A stretch of 64,000 nt of DNA from Alphaproteobacteria bacterium (GTDB lineage Bacteria; Pseudomonadota; Alphaproteobacteria; UBA7985; JAUIBT01): assembly GCA_030428255.1 (NCBI GenBank), contig JAUIBT010000007.1, positions 1 to 64,000 of the forward strand, written 5' to 3'. Positions within the stretch are counted from its first letter, which is position 1, and each line of letters starts with the position of its first letter. Below the pieces are notes generated by a model. The model did no database searches, was not told the origin of the DNA, and saw only the letters and a list, made by a program, of their open reading frames with translations. Positions 36,074 through 44,564 of this stretch are shown here, one piece after another. The translations under genes and the position numbers were made by a program.

Positions 36074-36601
36074 ATGGCAATCATCCGCGCACATGGTGGC
36101 AAGAGCCCGCGAATCCACCCCTCCGCCTTCGTGGCTGAGACGGCGGTGATCATCGGCGATGTCGAGATCGGGGCCGATGCTTCGATCTGGTACGGCTGCG
36201 TGCTGCGCGGAGATTTGAATGTCATCCGCATTGGGGCGGGCAGCAACATCCAGGACGGTACGGTGATCCATGTCGCCTCAGACCGTCCTGGCCAGACGCC
36301 CTATCCGACCTTGGTCGGCGCGGGCGTCACCGTCGGTCACATGGCGCTGTTGCACGCTTGCACGGTCGAAGACGGTGGCTTTGTTGGCATGAAGGCCTGC
36401 CTGCTTGACGGCTCTAAAATCGAGGCCGGTGGCATGCTGGCGGCGGGGGGATTGCTGACGCCTGGCAAGGTTGTTCCTGGCGGCGAACTGTGGGGCGGAT
36501 CACCCGCACGCTTCATGCGCAGCCTTGGTCCAGACCAAGATCGCAGCTTCAAGGAGTCGGCGGCGCACTACGTGCAGCTTGCAAAATCCTATACGGAATG
36601 A
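36074..36601 (+). CDS. Gamma-carbonic-anhydrase family protein (left-handed beta-helix)
   Basis: A 175-residue hexapeptide-repeat protein. The isoleucine/valine-rich turns of a left-handed beta-helix run from about residue 12 (PRIHPSAFVAETAVIIGDVE, IGADASIWYGCVLRGDLNVI) to 140. Metal-ligand histidines are suggested at DGTVIHVAS, VTVGHMALLHAC. Members either hydrate carbon dioxide or act as Zn-binding acyl-type proteins (PaaY/CaiE/YrdA group); which applies here cannot be told. It lies 15 bases after eno and is probably cotranscribed. Confidence 0.9.
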   Translation: MAIIRAHGGKSPRIHPSAFVAETAVIIGDVEIGADASIWYGCVLRGDLNVIRIGAGSNIQDGTVIHVASDRPGQTPYPTLVGAGVTVGHMALLHACTVEDGGFVGMKACLLDGSKIEAGGMLAAGGLLTPGKVVPGGELWGGSPARFMRSLGPDQDRSFKESAAHYVQLAKSYTE

Positions 36602-36690
36602 AACATTAGGTAGCGCGAATTGGCTCGCGCTTTGCAGCAAACCGCCTAAAAGAAGGCACATTTGCCGCTAAGCTCGGGATAAGTCTAGTG

Positions 36691-36719
36691 TCGGGCTTCA
36701 AAGCGGCTGCCCGAGTCTT
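36691..36719 (+). terminator. Weak terminator-like hairpin
   Basis: TCGGGC (36691-36696) and GCCCGA (36709-36714) form a 6-base stem followed by GTCTTTT, about 90 bases after the carbonic-anhydrase gene. Weak but placed to end the eno unit. Confidence 0.4.
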
Positions 36720-36780
36720 TTAGCTGGAAAATTACGAAGAGTACCAGTGCGATACGCTTAGAAAATTTTTGGGGATCCTT

Positions 36781-37764
36781 ATGCGCTCAAAGTCTACAAC
36801 CCTGGTTTTATTGTCCCTCGTAGGACTCATGCTGGTTTCCGGGTGTGGCCTGCGCAACCGGTTGCCGAAGTTCTCACGCAATTCAGACCAGACCCTCTAT
36901 CAAGATCCGTACCCAAGCTTGAGCTCTGTGCCGCCTGCGCCACAGACCAGCTCAGCCCAACAGGTCAATACGATCCAAGACGGCTTGAACACCACCGCGG
37001 CATCTGTGTCGGCGACCGGTCAGCAGCTCGCGAGCGCTCCGGCTCCGACTGTGAACAGCCCCGGCATGCCAGCCTTGCCCGCAACGGCGCAAGCCGGTGG
37101 CGTGCCTCAGGCCAGCGGTTCGCTGAACAACGCCAATGATCGCCTGGCCGCCATGCGCCAGCAGTATCAATCCAGCGGCGCACAGTTGAATCAGCAGGTC
37201 GCCAATCTGTCGTCTATTCCCACTGCCAGCCCATCGGCAGGCGTGGCCACGGCACCCAGCCTGGGCACACCAGGATTGGGCAGCGTTGGCGCTGCAACCA
37301 GCAGCACCAGCTTGGCACCGCCGACCAACATCGTCAGCCCCTCTGCGATTGACGGATCGACCGCCAGCCTGTCTCCGGCGCTGGGTGCGCCACAAGCGAG
37401 TTCTCAACCCAGTGGAGCCTCTGGAGCGCCCAACGTCGCCAAGCTCGCAGTGATCTATTTCCAAAACGGCTCGTCAAGCCTGTCGCGCCGCGATACCCTG
37501 ATCCTGAAGGACGTGGTGCAAATTCTGAAGCAAAAGGGCGGACGAATTGCCGTGATTGGTCACGCTTCGCAGGACGGAAAGACCAGCGAGGAGGTGAACC
37601 GAAAGATGTCCGCCAAGCGCGCGGGTGTGGTGGTGCGCTATCTGATGGAAACCCTCAAAGTGCCAAAGCAGCTTATCATTCCCCAAGCGCGCGGCACGGC
37701 AAACCAAGTGCCCGGCGGTGCAGACTACAACCGCCGCGTAGAGATCTTGCTGGTAGCCTCCTAA
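36781..37764 (+). CDS. OmpA-family lipoprotein with long low-complexity linker
   Basis: A 327-residue protein from the ATG at 36781 (GGGGAT before it; an upstream TTG at 36769 is possible). Lipobox LVSGC gives an acylated cysteine near residue 22. Residues ~40-220 are rich in Ser, Ala, Pro, Gln and Thr and look disordered. The C-terminal ~105 residues are an OmpA-like peptidoglycan-binding domain (VIYFQNGSSSLSRRDTLILK, IAVIGHASQDGKTSEEVNRK, then NRRVEILLV). It should tether the outer membrane to the wall, comparable to Pal-type proteins but outside a tol-pal cluster. Monocistronic, with a terminator behind it. Confidence 0.87.
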   Translation: MRSKSTTLVLLSLVGLMLVSGCGLRNRLPKFSRNSDQTLYQDPYPSLSSVPPAPQTSSAQQVNTIQDGLNTTAASVSATGQQLASAPAPTVNSPGMPALPATAQAGGVPQASGSLNNANDRLAAMRQQYQSSGAQLNQQVANLSSIPTASPSAGVATAPSLGTPGLGSVGAATSSTSLAPPTNIVSPSAIDGSTASLSPALGAPQASSQPSGASGAPNVAKLAVIYFQNGSSSLSRRDTLILKDVVQILKQKGGRIAVIGHASQDGKTSEEVNRKMSAKRAGVVVRYLMETLKVPKQLIIPQARGTANQVPGGADYNRRVEILLVAS

Positions 37765-37848
37765 CTGGGGCTGGCACCGCGATTTGGATCGTGACGGGGT
37801 GTGCCGCCGGACCGCCAAGCGAGCTAGGGCGGCTCACCAAAGCAAATC

Positions 37849-37876
37849 AAAGGGAGGGCCTGGCTCTCCCTTTTTG
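37849..37876 (+). terminator. Rho-independent terminator after the OmpA-like lipoprotein gene
   Basis: AAAGGGAG (37849-37856) pairs with CTCCCTTT (37866-37873), followed by further T residues. It lies 85 bases past the stop. Confidence 0.8.
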
Positions 37877-38051
37877 CTGTCTGTTTGATGGACTGCGGTT
37901 CTGGCGGGTAGCTTGGACGATTTGTCTTTTCTTCACCGCGCAATTTCTTTGGCACTGCGCGCCATCTGGGCTAAGCAAGGCACGGATTGGCGTTATGGCC
38001 CTTGGCGGGCGATAATGGCGCCTTTCAGATCCCAAGCCCAACCCTATTGTC

Positions 38052-39383
38052 ATGAAGGACCCATCCGTGTCGCCCGTGTCTTCTGCGCCGAACTCCACCA
38101 TTCGCATTGCTCTGGCCGGTCTAGGCACCGTTGGAATGGGTGTGCTGACGCTGCTGAAGCAGAACCAAGGGGTGATCCAAACGCGCACCGGCAAGACGCT
38201 GGAAGTGGTTGCGGTGTCCGCGCGCACGCGCAACAAGGATCGCGGCATGGATCTGTCGGGCTTGGCCTGGGAAGATGATCCAGTCGCGCTGGCGAAGCGC
38301 GATGACGTTGATGTTGTGCTGGAGATGGTCGGCGGTGAAACTGGAACCGCGTTGGAGCTGGTCGAGACCGCTATACGCGCGGGCAAGTCCGTGGTCACCG
38401 CCAACAAAGCCCTGTTGGCCCATGATGGAATGCGCTTGGCGCAACTGGCCGAAGACAACGGCGTCCAGTTGTTGTTTGAAGCGGCGGTCGCGGGTGGCAT
38501 TCCTGCAGTCAAGGGCCTGCGCGAAGGTCTGGCCGGCAATCAGATCGAGCTGGTCTACGGCATTTTGAATGGCACGTGTAACTACATTCTGACCAGCATG
38601 CGCGAGACCGGGCGCGGTTTTGATGCGGTCTTAGCCGAAGCCCAAGAGCTCGGCTACGCAGAAGCCGAGCCGAGCCTCGACGTTGACGGCTATGACGCCG
38701 CCCACAAGCTGACGCTCTTGGCCTCGCTGGCATTTGGTACAGAGCTTGATTTTGACAAGTTGCAGGTCGAAGGCATCCGGCGCATCAGCGCGCCCGATAT
38801 CATGATTGCTGAGGAACTGGGGTATCGCATCAAGCTGTTGGGTTTGGCGCGCCGCCTGGCTGACGGCAGCATCGAGCAATTCGTGCGTCCGGTGCTGGTG
38901 CCGCAAAGCTCTGAGATTGCCAAGGTCGAGGGCGTCTTTAACGCCGTAGTGGCCAACGGCAATTTTGTGGACGAGGTGATGATGGTCGGGCGCGGCGCGG
39001 GAGCGGGCCCAACCGCCTCGGCAGTGGTCGGCGATCTGATCGACCTGGCACGCGGGACATCGGTTCCGACTTTGGGTGTGCCCTGTCAGAACTTGGTGCC
39101 CGCCAAACTGGCCAAGAGCGAAGACCTCTACCGTGCGGTCTACATGCATCTGAGCATCCTGGACGAGCCCGGCGCTCTGGCCAAGGTGGCTGAGATTCTG
39201 GGCCGTTATGAAATCTCAATTGCAAGCTTGATCCAGCGCGAAGGCCGCTCCGGCTTGCCAGTGTCCTTGATCATCACCACTCATGAAGCGCGCTATGCGA
39301 ACATTCGTGCGGCGCGTGCAGAGCTGGATGCCTTGTCGATCATGGCCGAACCCTTGCACATGATGATCATTCAAGAGCTGTAG
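38052..39383 (+). CDS. hom: Homoserine dehydrogenase
   Basis: A 443-residue NAD(P)-dependent enzyme of the aspartate pathway, reducing aspartate semialdehyde to homoserine for threonine and methionine. The nucleotide-binding N-terminus is IRIALAGLGTVGMGVLTLL; the catalytic region has ANKALLAHDG, FEAAVAGGIPAVKGLREGL, NGTCNYILTSM and the lysine in DVDGYDAAHKLTLLASLAFG. A C-terminal ACT domain (MHLSILDEPGALAKVAEILG) suggests feedback control by threonine. recJ starts 9 bases later. In many Alphaproteobacteria glpX stands between hom and recJ; it is missing here. Confidence 0.96.
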   Translation: MKDPSVSPVSSAPNSTIRIALAGLGTVGMGVLTLLKQNQGVIQTRTGKTLEVVAVSARTRNKDRGMDLSGLAWEDDPVALAKRDDVDVVLEMVGGETGTALELVETAIRAGKSVVTANKALLAHDGMRLAQLAEDNGVQLLFEAAVAGGIPAVKGLREGLAGNQIELVYGILNGTCNYILTSMRETGRGFDAVLAEAQELGYAEAEPSLDVDGYDAAHKLTLLASLAFGTELDFDKLQVEGIRRISAPDIMIAEELGYRIKLLGLARRLADGSIEQFVRPVLVPQSSEIAKVEGVFNAVVANGNFVDEVMMVGRGAGAGPTASAVVGDLIDLARGTSVPTLGVPCQNLVPAKLAKSEDLYRAVYMHLSILDEPGALAKVAEILGRYEISIASLIQREGRSGLPVSLIITTHEARYANIRAARAELDALSIMAEPLHMMIIQEL

Positions 39384-39392
39384 GAGCCGAGC

Positions 39393-41198
39393 ATGCAGCA
39401 GCCAGCGCCCGCGACCGTAGCCAGCCAACGTCCGCTGGTGCTGGGGGTCGAGCGCTCGGCCAGCGGCAAGCGCTGGGAGTTTCGCGGGCAGAGCGCCCGC
39501 CAAGCCGAGTACTTGGCACAGCGCTTGGGCGTCTCGGCGACGCTGGGCGCGGTCCTCGAAGCGCGGCAGATTGACCCTGACTATGCCCCGCATTTCTTAG
39601 AGCCGCGTCTGCGCGAGCTGATGCCAGACCCAAGCTGCTTGCGCGACATGGACACCGCAGCAGACCTGCTGGCGCAAGCCTTGATCGCTGGCCAAAAGAT
39701 CGCTTTGTTCGGTGACTATGACGTGGATGGCATGTCCTCGACCGCTATGCTGCGCAAGGCTCTGCTGGACTTTGGCAGTGCGCCTTTGGTCTATCTGCCG
39801 GACCGCCAAACCGAAGGCTATGGCCCCAACGTGGCGGCCATGGAGACGCTTGCTGAGCAGGGCGCTGAGTTGCTGATCACCATCGACTGCGGCGTCAGTG
39901 CTTTTGAAGCTCTTGAGCGCGCTAGAGAACTGGGCATGCAGGTGCTGGTCTTAGATCACCACAAGGCCGACGCCTTGCTGCCGGCGCATGATGCTTTGGT
40001 CAATCCCAATCGCTTGGACGACGACTCTGGCCTTGGCTATCTGTGTGCAGGTGGCGTGGTGTTCTTGTTTCTGGTCGCCTTACAGCGCCGCCTGAAGGCC
40101 CTGGATTTCTTCCAAGGCGACAGACGCCCCTTGGACCTACGCAACGCGCTAGACTTGGCTGCTTTGGCGACAGTCTGCGATGTGGTGCCGCTAGTGGGGC
40201 TCAATCGCGTTTTGGTCAAGCAAGGCTTGGCGGTGCTGGCTCAACGCGAAAACCTTGGCCTGAATGCTTTGCTGGATTGCTCGCGCCTGCACGAGGCCAT
40301 CAACGCTTCGACCTTGGGCTTCCAGCTTGGCCCGCGCTTGAACGCCGCTGGGCGGATCGGCAGTGCAGGGCTGGGGCTGGAACTGCTGACCACCAACGAC
40401 AGCGCCCGCGCGCAGACCATCGCCCAAATGCTCGACCGGCAAAACGACGAGCGCAAGGCACTTGAGGCCGCGATGATTGAGCAAGCCGACGCGCAAGTAG
40501 CAGGGCAGAGCGGCCGGTTTCTGGTCGCTCAGCACGAAGATTGGCACGAAGGCGTCATTGGCATCGTAGCCGGGCGCTTGAAGGAGCGCTATCACCGCCC
40601 AGCGCTGGTGTTGACCTGGAACGGCGATCTGGCCAAGGGGTCTGCGCGCTCGATCCCCGGATTCGATTTGGGCGCTCTGGTGTTGCAGGCTAAGCACCGC
40701 GGCATGTTGGAAAGCGGTGGCGGTCACGCTATGGCGGCTGGCCTCAGCGTGACGCGGGCCAAGCTGCCCGAGTTTCTGGCCTTTGCTGAAGACATGATGA
40801 GCGGCTTGAGCGAGGAGACCTTGGTACCGCGCCTGGGTGTGGATGCGGTGATCGGCTTATCATCGATCAGCATGCGCTTGATCGACGAAGTGGGGCAGGC
40901 GGCGCCCTTTGGTCAAGCCAATCCAGAGCCGCGCTTTGCGCTCTCAGCGCTGACTATAGAGCACTTGGCGGCGGTCGGCGCGGGTAAGGAACATTTCCGC
41001 CTGCGCTTGAGCCAAGCTGGGCAGCGCTTCAAACTCAAGGCGATGGCGTTTCGCGCTGCGGGCACGCCCAGCGGCCAAGTGCTGCAAGCCGCTGCGCGCA
41101 GCGGTGAGGCCATAGCGGTGGCCGGACACCTGCGCGCCGACGCTTGGTCTGGCCCTCAGTCGGTCCAATTGCTGCTGGATGATGTTGCCACAGCCTAG
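39393..41198 (+). CDS. recJ: Single-stranded-DNA-specific exonuclease RecJ
   Basis: A 601-residue DHH-superfamily nuclease, degrading single-stranded DNA 5' to 3' in recombination and mismatch repair. Motifs: FGDYDVDGMSSTAML (metal site), ITIDCGVSAFEA, VLDHHKADALLPAHDALVNP (DHH motif), the DHHA1 module with ESGGGHAMAAGLSV, and a C-terminal OB-like RecJ domain. It follows hom closely, a conserved order. The ATG at 39393 has GGAGCCGAGC upstream, a weak ribosome site typical of coupled genes. Confidence 0.95.
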   Translation: MQQPAPATVASQRPLVLGVERSASGKRWEFRGQSARQAEYLAQRLGVSATLGAVLEARQIDPDYAPHFLEPRLRELMPDPSCLRDMDTAADLLAQALIAGQKIALFGDYDVDGMSSTAMLRKALLDFGSAPLVYLPDRQTEGYGPNVAAMETLAEQGAELLITIDCGVSAFEALERARELGMQVLVLDHHKADALLPAHDALVNPNRLDDDSGLGYLCAGGVVFLFLVALQRRLKALDFFQGDRRPLDLRNALDLAALATVCDVVPLVGLNRVLVKQGLAVLAQRENLGLNALLDCSRLHEAINASTLGFQLGPRLNAAGRIGSAGLGLELLTTNDSARAQTIAQMLDRQNDERKALEAAMIEQADAQVAGQSGRFLVAQHEDWHEGVIGIVAGRLKERYHRPALVLTWNGDLAKGSARSIPGFDLGALVLQAKHRGMLESGGGHAMAAGLSVTRAKLPEFLAFAEDMMSGLSEETLVPRLGVDAVIGLSSISMRLIDEVGQAAPFGQANPEPRFALSALTIEHLAAVGAGKEHFRLRLSQAGQRFKLKAMAFRAAGTPSGQVLQAAARSGEAIAVAGHLRADAWSGPQSVQLLLDDVATA

Positions 41199-41316
41199 CT
41201 AGGGCTCACATAGCGCGGGAATGGTGGATAAGAGGCGCTGTGCCATCTTTGCCTTGCCAGTGAACCAAGACAAGGGTTGCGCCGCGTACAGGAGCGCGCT
41301 ATAGAGCGGCTTCCTT

Positions 41317-41401
41317 GCGGGTGTGGCGGAATTGGTAGACGCGCCAGATTTAGGTTCTGGTGTCTTCGGGCGTGGGGGTTCAAGTCCCTCCACCCGCACC
41401 A
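41317..41401 (+). tRNA. tRNA-Leu (anticodon UAG)
   Basis: An 85-base cloverleaf with encoded 3' CCA. Acceptor arms GCGGGTG and CACCCGC pair, the D-loop reads ATTGGTAGAC, the anticodon stem CCAGA/TCTGG encloses loop TTTAGGT with anticodon TAG (41351-41353), a variable arm TGTCTTCGGGCGT follows, and the T-arm is GGGGGTTCAAGTCCCTC. The long variable arm is that of a class II tRNA, consistent with leucine. It reads CUA-family codons. It stands directly upstream of tig and could be processed from its transcript. Confidence 0.97.
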
Positions 41402-41431
41402 CACATAACAGCTTCCGAAGATTCAAACAGC

Positions 41432-42766
41432 ATGCAAATTACCGAAACGAAATCCGAAGGCCTTGCGCGCGCCTACGAGATCATCATTCCTGCAGCGACA
41501 ATCGCTGAGAAGGTCGATACGCGCCTCGGCGAGCTGTCACAAGAGATCAAGCTGCCCGGATTTCGTCCCGGCAAAGTGCCGATGAACTTGCTGCGTCAGC
41601 GCTATGCCAAATCTGTCATGGGCGAGGTGTTTGAGGCAAGTGTCAACGAAGGTGTTGCCAAGGCCATCGAAGACAACGACCTCAAGCCAGCAGCTCAGCC
41701 CAAGGTTGACGAAGTTGACTTCGACGAAGGTAAAGACCTGAAGTTCAGCGTTACTTTGGACATTCTGCCCAGCATCACGCCCATGGACTTCGCGGGCCTG
41801 ACCTTGGAGCGCGTGAAAGTTGAAGCGCCGGAGAGCGAAGTCAACGAGACGCTTGAGCGCATCGCTAGCCAGTCCAAGGACAGCGAGCCAGCCGAAGACG
41901 GCAAAGCAATCGAAGACGGCGATATCGCTGTGATCGACTTCAATGGCGAAGTGGACGGCGAGAGCTTGCCGGGCATGTCAGCCGAGGACTTCAATTTGGA
42001 AGTCGGCTCTGGCTCATTCGTCCCGGGCTTTGAAGAGCAGTTGATCGGCGCCAAGGCCGGCGAAGAGCGCAATATCGAGGTGAAGTTCCCCGAGGACTAC
42101 GGCGTTGAAAAGCTGTCAGGTGCTGATACCAAATTCCACGTTGTGATCAAAGAAGTGCGCGTCACCAAAGCCGCTGAGATCGACGACGAGCTGGCCAAGA
42201 AGGTCGGCCTTGAGAGCTTGGACCAGTTGAAAGAGAACATCGCCAAGGATATCGAACGCCACTACAGCGAGATGTCCGCGCAGGTGCTCAAGCGCCGTGT
42301 TCTGGACGCGATGGACGAGGGCCATAGCTTCGACCTGCCAGAAAGCTTGGTGGAAGCTGAGTTCAACGGCATCTGGGAGCAGATCGAAAAAGCCAAAGAA
42401 GCCGGTCAGCTTGATGAAGCTGAGGCTGCGAAGGACGAAGACGAGCTGAAGGCTGACTACCGCAAGATCGCTGAGCGCCGCGTTAAGCTGGGCTTGGTGA
42501 TGCAAGAAGTCGCAAGCGCGAACAAAATCACGGTCGAAGAAGACGACATGCGCGCGGCTCTGTTCCGTGAAGCCCGTCGCTACCCAGGCCAAGAGCAGGC
42601 CTTCTTGGAGTACATGCAAAAGACTCCAGAAGCCATGCGCAGCTTGTCAGCGCCTGTACTGGAGCAGAAGGTGGTCGACTTCGTAGCCGAATTGGCCGGT
42701 GCGAAGGAAAAGGTCATCAGCGTTGATGAAATGAAAGAACTGGTGGAAAGCCTGGAAGAAGCCTAA
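41432..42766 (+). CDS. tig: Trigger factor (ribosome-associated chaperone)
   Basis: A 444-residue chaperone with peptidyl-prolyl isomerase activity, binding nascent chains at the ribosome exit. From the ATG at 41432: N-terminal ribosome-binding domain with the signature GFRPGKVPMNLL, then the FKBP-like domain (IAVIDFNGEVDGESLPGM, FVPGFEEQLIGAKAGEER), then a helical C-terminal domain. An in-frame start at 41360 would lie inside the tRNA gene and is rejected. No clear Shine-Dalgarno sequence is seen, though the tRNA is only 30 bases upstream. clpP follows, as usual. Confidence 0.96.
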   Translation: MQITETKSEGLARAYEIIIPAATIAEKVDTRLGELSQEIKLPGFRPGKVPMNLLRQRYAKSVMGEVFEASVNEGVAKAIEDNDLKPAAQPKVDEVDFDEGKDLKFSVTLDILPSITPMDFAGLTLERVKVEAPESEVNETLERIASQSKDSEPAEDGKAIEDGDIAVIDFNGEVDGESLPGMSAEDFNLEVGSGSFVPGFEEQLIGAKAGEERNIEVKFPEDYGVEKLSGADTKFHVVIKEVRVTKAAEIDDELAKKVGLESLDQLKENIAKDIERHYSEMSAQVLKRRVLDAMDEGHSFDLPESLVEAEFNGIWEQIEKAKEAGQLDEAEAAKDEDELKADYRKIAERRVKLGLVMQEVASANKITVEEDDMRAALFREARRYPGQEQAFLEYMQKTPEAMRSLSAPVLEQKVVDFVAELAGAKEKVISVDEMKELVESLEEA

Positions 42767-42859
42767 GGCGTGCAGCGTCGCTTGGCTGACCCACGGCGGC
42801 ACCTTGGCAATTGAATCCGCTGGCCAGGGTATCGCTCTAGGTTGCTAGAAAACACAAAG

Positions 42860-42897
42860 AGGGCGCAAGGCCACACGGTCTTCTGCGCCCTTTTTTT
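42860..42897 (+). terminator. Rho-independent terminator after tig
   Basis: AGGGCGCA (42860-42867) pairs with TGCGCCCT (42884-42891), followed by a run of T. It lies about 95 bases past the tig stop and separates tig from clpP. Confidence 0.88.
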
Positions 42898-43041
42898 ATG
42901 TTCGTCTTGTTTTTGGCTGACTTCCGCAGCTTGCTGGTCACAAAGTGATTGAAACCTGGCGGCAAGACGCCACCTATTTGGAAGCGGGTCGCCCCAGGCT
43001 GGCACCGCACGCCATGATTTGATGCAAACCATAGGAAGACC

Positions 43042-43680
43042 ATGAGCTTAGAATTTCCCGGCTGGACGCCGCCCTCCTCGAACCTTGTCCCCATGGTGGT
43101 TGAGCAGACCAACCGCGGCGAACGGGCCTATGACATTTACTCGCGCATGCTCAAGGACCGGATTATTTTCATCACCGGGCCGATTGAAGATTACATGGCA
43201 TCGCTTGTCTGTGCCCAGTTGCTGTTCCTTGAGAGCGAAAACCCGAAGAAAGATATCTTTTTGTATATCAACAGCCCAGGCGGCTCGGTGTCCGCAGGCT
43301 TAGCGATGTACGATACCATGCAATACGTACGCCCGGATGTTTGTACGGTCTCTATAGGTCTGTCGGCGTCGGCGGGCTCTTTGCTGTTGATGGGCGGCGC
43401 TGCGGGCAAGCGCTATAGTCTGCCAAACTCAAAGATCATGGTGCATCAGCCGTCCGGCGGCGCGCAGGGCCAAGCCAGCGATATTGCTATCCAGGCGCAA
43501 GAAATCCTGAAGACCCGCAAGCGCCTGAACGAGCTCTATGCCCAACACACAGGCAAGAGCGAAGACGAGATCGAAAAGGCCATGGAGCGTGATACCTTCA
43601 TGACACCCGAGCAGGCCAAAGACTTTGGTTTGATTGACGAGGTTGTCACCCAGCGCCCCGCAGCGCCAGGTGAAGACTGA
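43042..43680 (+). CDS. clpP: ATP-dependent Clp protease proteolytic subunit
   Basis: A 212-residue self-compartmentalising serine protease, partner of ClpX/ClpA. The catalytic serine lies in [16 protein letters not shown] (Ser110) and the histidine in [11 protein letters not shown] (His135); an Asp near residue 184 would complete the triad. The N-terminal part before [20 protein letters not shown] is a short propeptide-like stretch. An alternative start at 43093 would give a processed-length form. clpX, normally the next gene, is absent: a convergent transaldolase gene lies downstream. Confidence 0.96.
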   Translation: MSLEFPGWTPPSSNLVPMVVEQTNRGERAYDIYSRMLKDRIIFITGPIEDYMASLVCAQLLFLESENPKKDIFLYINSPGGSVSAGLAMYDTMQYVRPDVCTVSIGLSASAGSLLLMGGAAGKRYSLPNSKIMVHQPSGGAQGQASDIAIQAQEILKTRKRLNELYAQHTGKSEDEIEKAMERDTFMTPEQAKDFGLIDEVVTQRPAAPGED

Positions 43681-43717
43681 TGCAAGCGCCTCAGGCCCTT
43701 TGCGGAGGGTTTGAGGC

Positions 43718-43752
43718 CTAGCGAAGAGCCCGAGCAATCGCCCTCGATTGCG
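43718..43752 (+). repeat. Dispersed intergenic repeat, copy 2
   Basis: Thirty-five bases matching 30314-30348 at 30 positions by eye. It lies 38 bases past clpP, between convergent genes. The segment CAATCG-CCCT-CGATTG is a perfect hairpin and may act as the clpP terminator. Confidence 0.65.
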
Positions 43753-43852
43753 CCAAATCTGCTTGGGGCGCATTTGCGGCAATATCAAAGAGAAAGTGCG
43801 CCCGCATGGTGAGCAACCAGGTTGTGATCATAAAAGGGCGGGGCTTGCAGCG

Positions 43853-44503
43853 CTAGCGAGTCGCTTTGGCAGCGGCTTCAAAATCGGCTGTCGCCTGCAA
43901 ACTCGCTTCACAGCTCAAGAGCTGCTCGGCAACGGCGGGGGCCATAGTGAAGCTGTCGAAACCGCGCGCGGCCAAAGACACCACCTGTTCAGCGGAGCGC
44001 AGCGAGGCCACCAGCACCCGCGTGTTTGAGACCGGCATGGCCAACATGGCGTCAAGAATGCCGTCAGCATCTTGACCGCTTTCCAGCAAGCGACCGTAGT
44101 AAGGGGCGATGTAATCCGCCTCAAGCGCGCTGGCGACCAGCATCTGCTTGGCAGCATAGCAGGCGGTCATGGTGACGCGCTGGCCTTCGCGGCGCAGGAC
44201 GGCCGCCGCACGAATGCCTTCGGGCGTCAGAGGCACCTTCACCACCACACGGTTGGGATCAAGTGCGCCAAGCTTGCGGCCAAACTCCACCATGGCACTG
44301 GTACGCTCACCCACGGTTTGCAGTTGCAGCTCCTCCACGCCCAGCTCGGTGGCGGTTGCGAGCATGTCTTCGAAGCTGTCGAGGTTGTAGCGCCGCCCGG
44401 CGCGCTGCATCAGCACTGGATTGGTGGTGATGGCGCTGAACATTCCGGTCGGGATCAGATCTCGCCAAGCGGTCAGGTCGGCGCTGTCAAGCATGAGGTT
44501 CAT
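43853..44503 (-). CDS. Transaldolase family protein (fructose-6-phosphate aldolase/TalC-like)
   Basis: A 216-residue class I aldolase of the short transaldolase type, from MNLMLDSADL at 44503; a longer frame reaching 44575 overlaps the ROK gene. The Schiff-base lysine is in VVVKVPLTPEG, with TTNPVLMQRAG near residue 28 as the family N-terminal loop, and ADYIAPYYGRLLESGQDADG, which is typical of MipB/TalC/FSA enzymes. It interconverts sugar phosphates by transferring or releasing a three-carbon unit. It is the last gene of the leftward sugar unit, after the ATPase and ROK genes. Confidence 0.88.
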   Translation of the reverse strand: MNLMLDSADLTAWRDLIPTGMFSAITTNPVLMQRAGRRYNLDSFEDMLATATELGVEELQLQTVGERTSAMVEFGRKLGALDPNRVVVKVPLTPEGIRAAAVLRREGQRVTMTACYAAKQMLVASALEADYIAPYYGRLLESGQDADGILDAMLAMPVSNTRVLVASLRSAEQVVSLAARGFDSFTMAPAVAEQLLSCEASLQATADFEAAAKATR

Positions 44504-44564
44504 TGGGGATCCATGGGCTGCAATGAGAAGGGGACGCGGTTGTTCCTGGGCGAGGCCGACTGGG

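Noticed and set aside
41317-41401. tRNA-Leu as an integration (att) site
   Set aside because: No integrase, no repeated tRNA end and no foreign-looking genes on either side.
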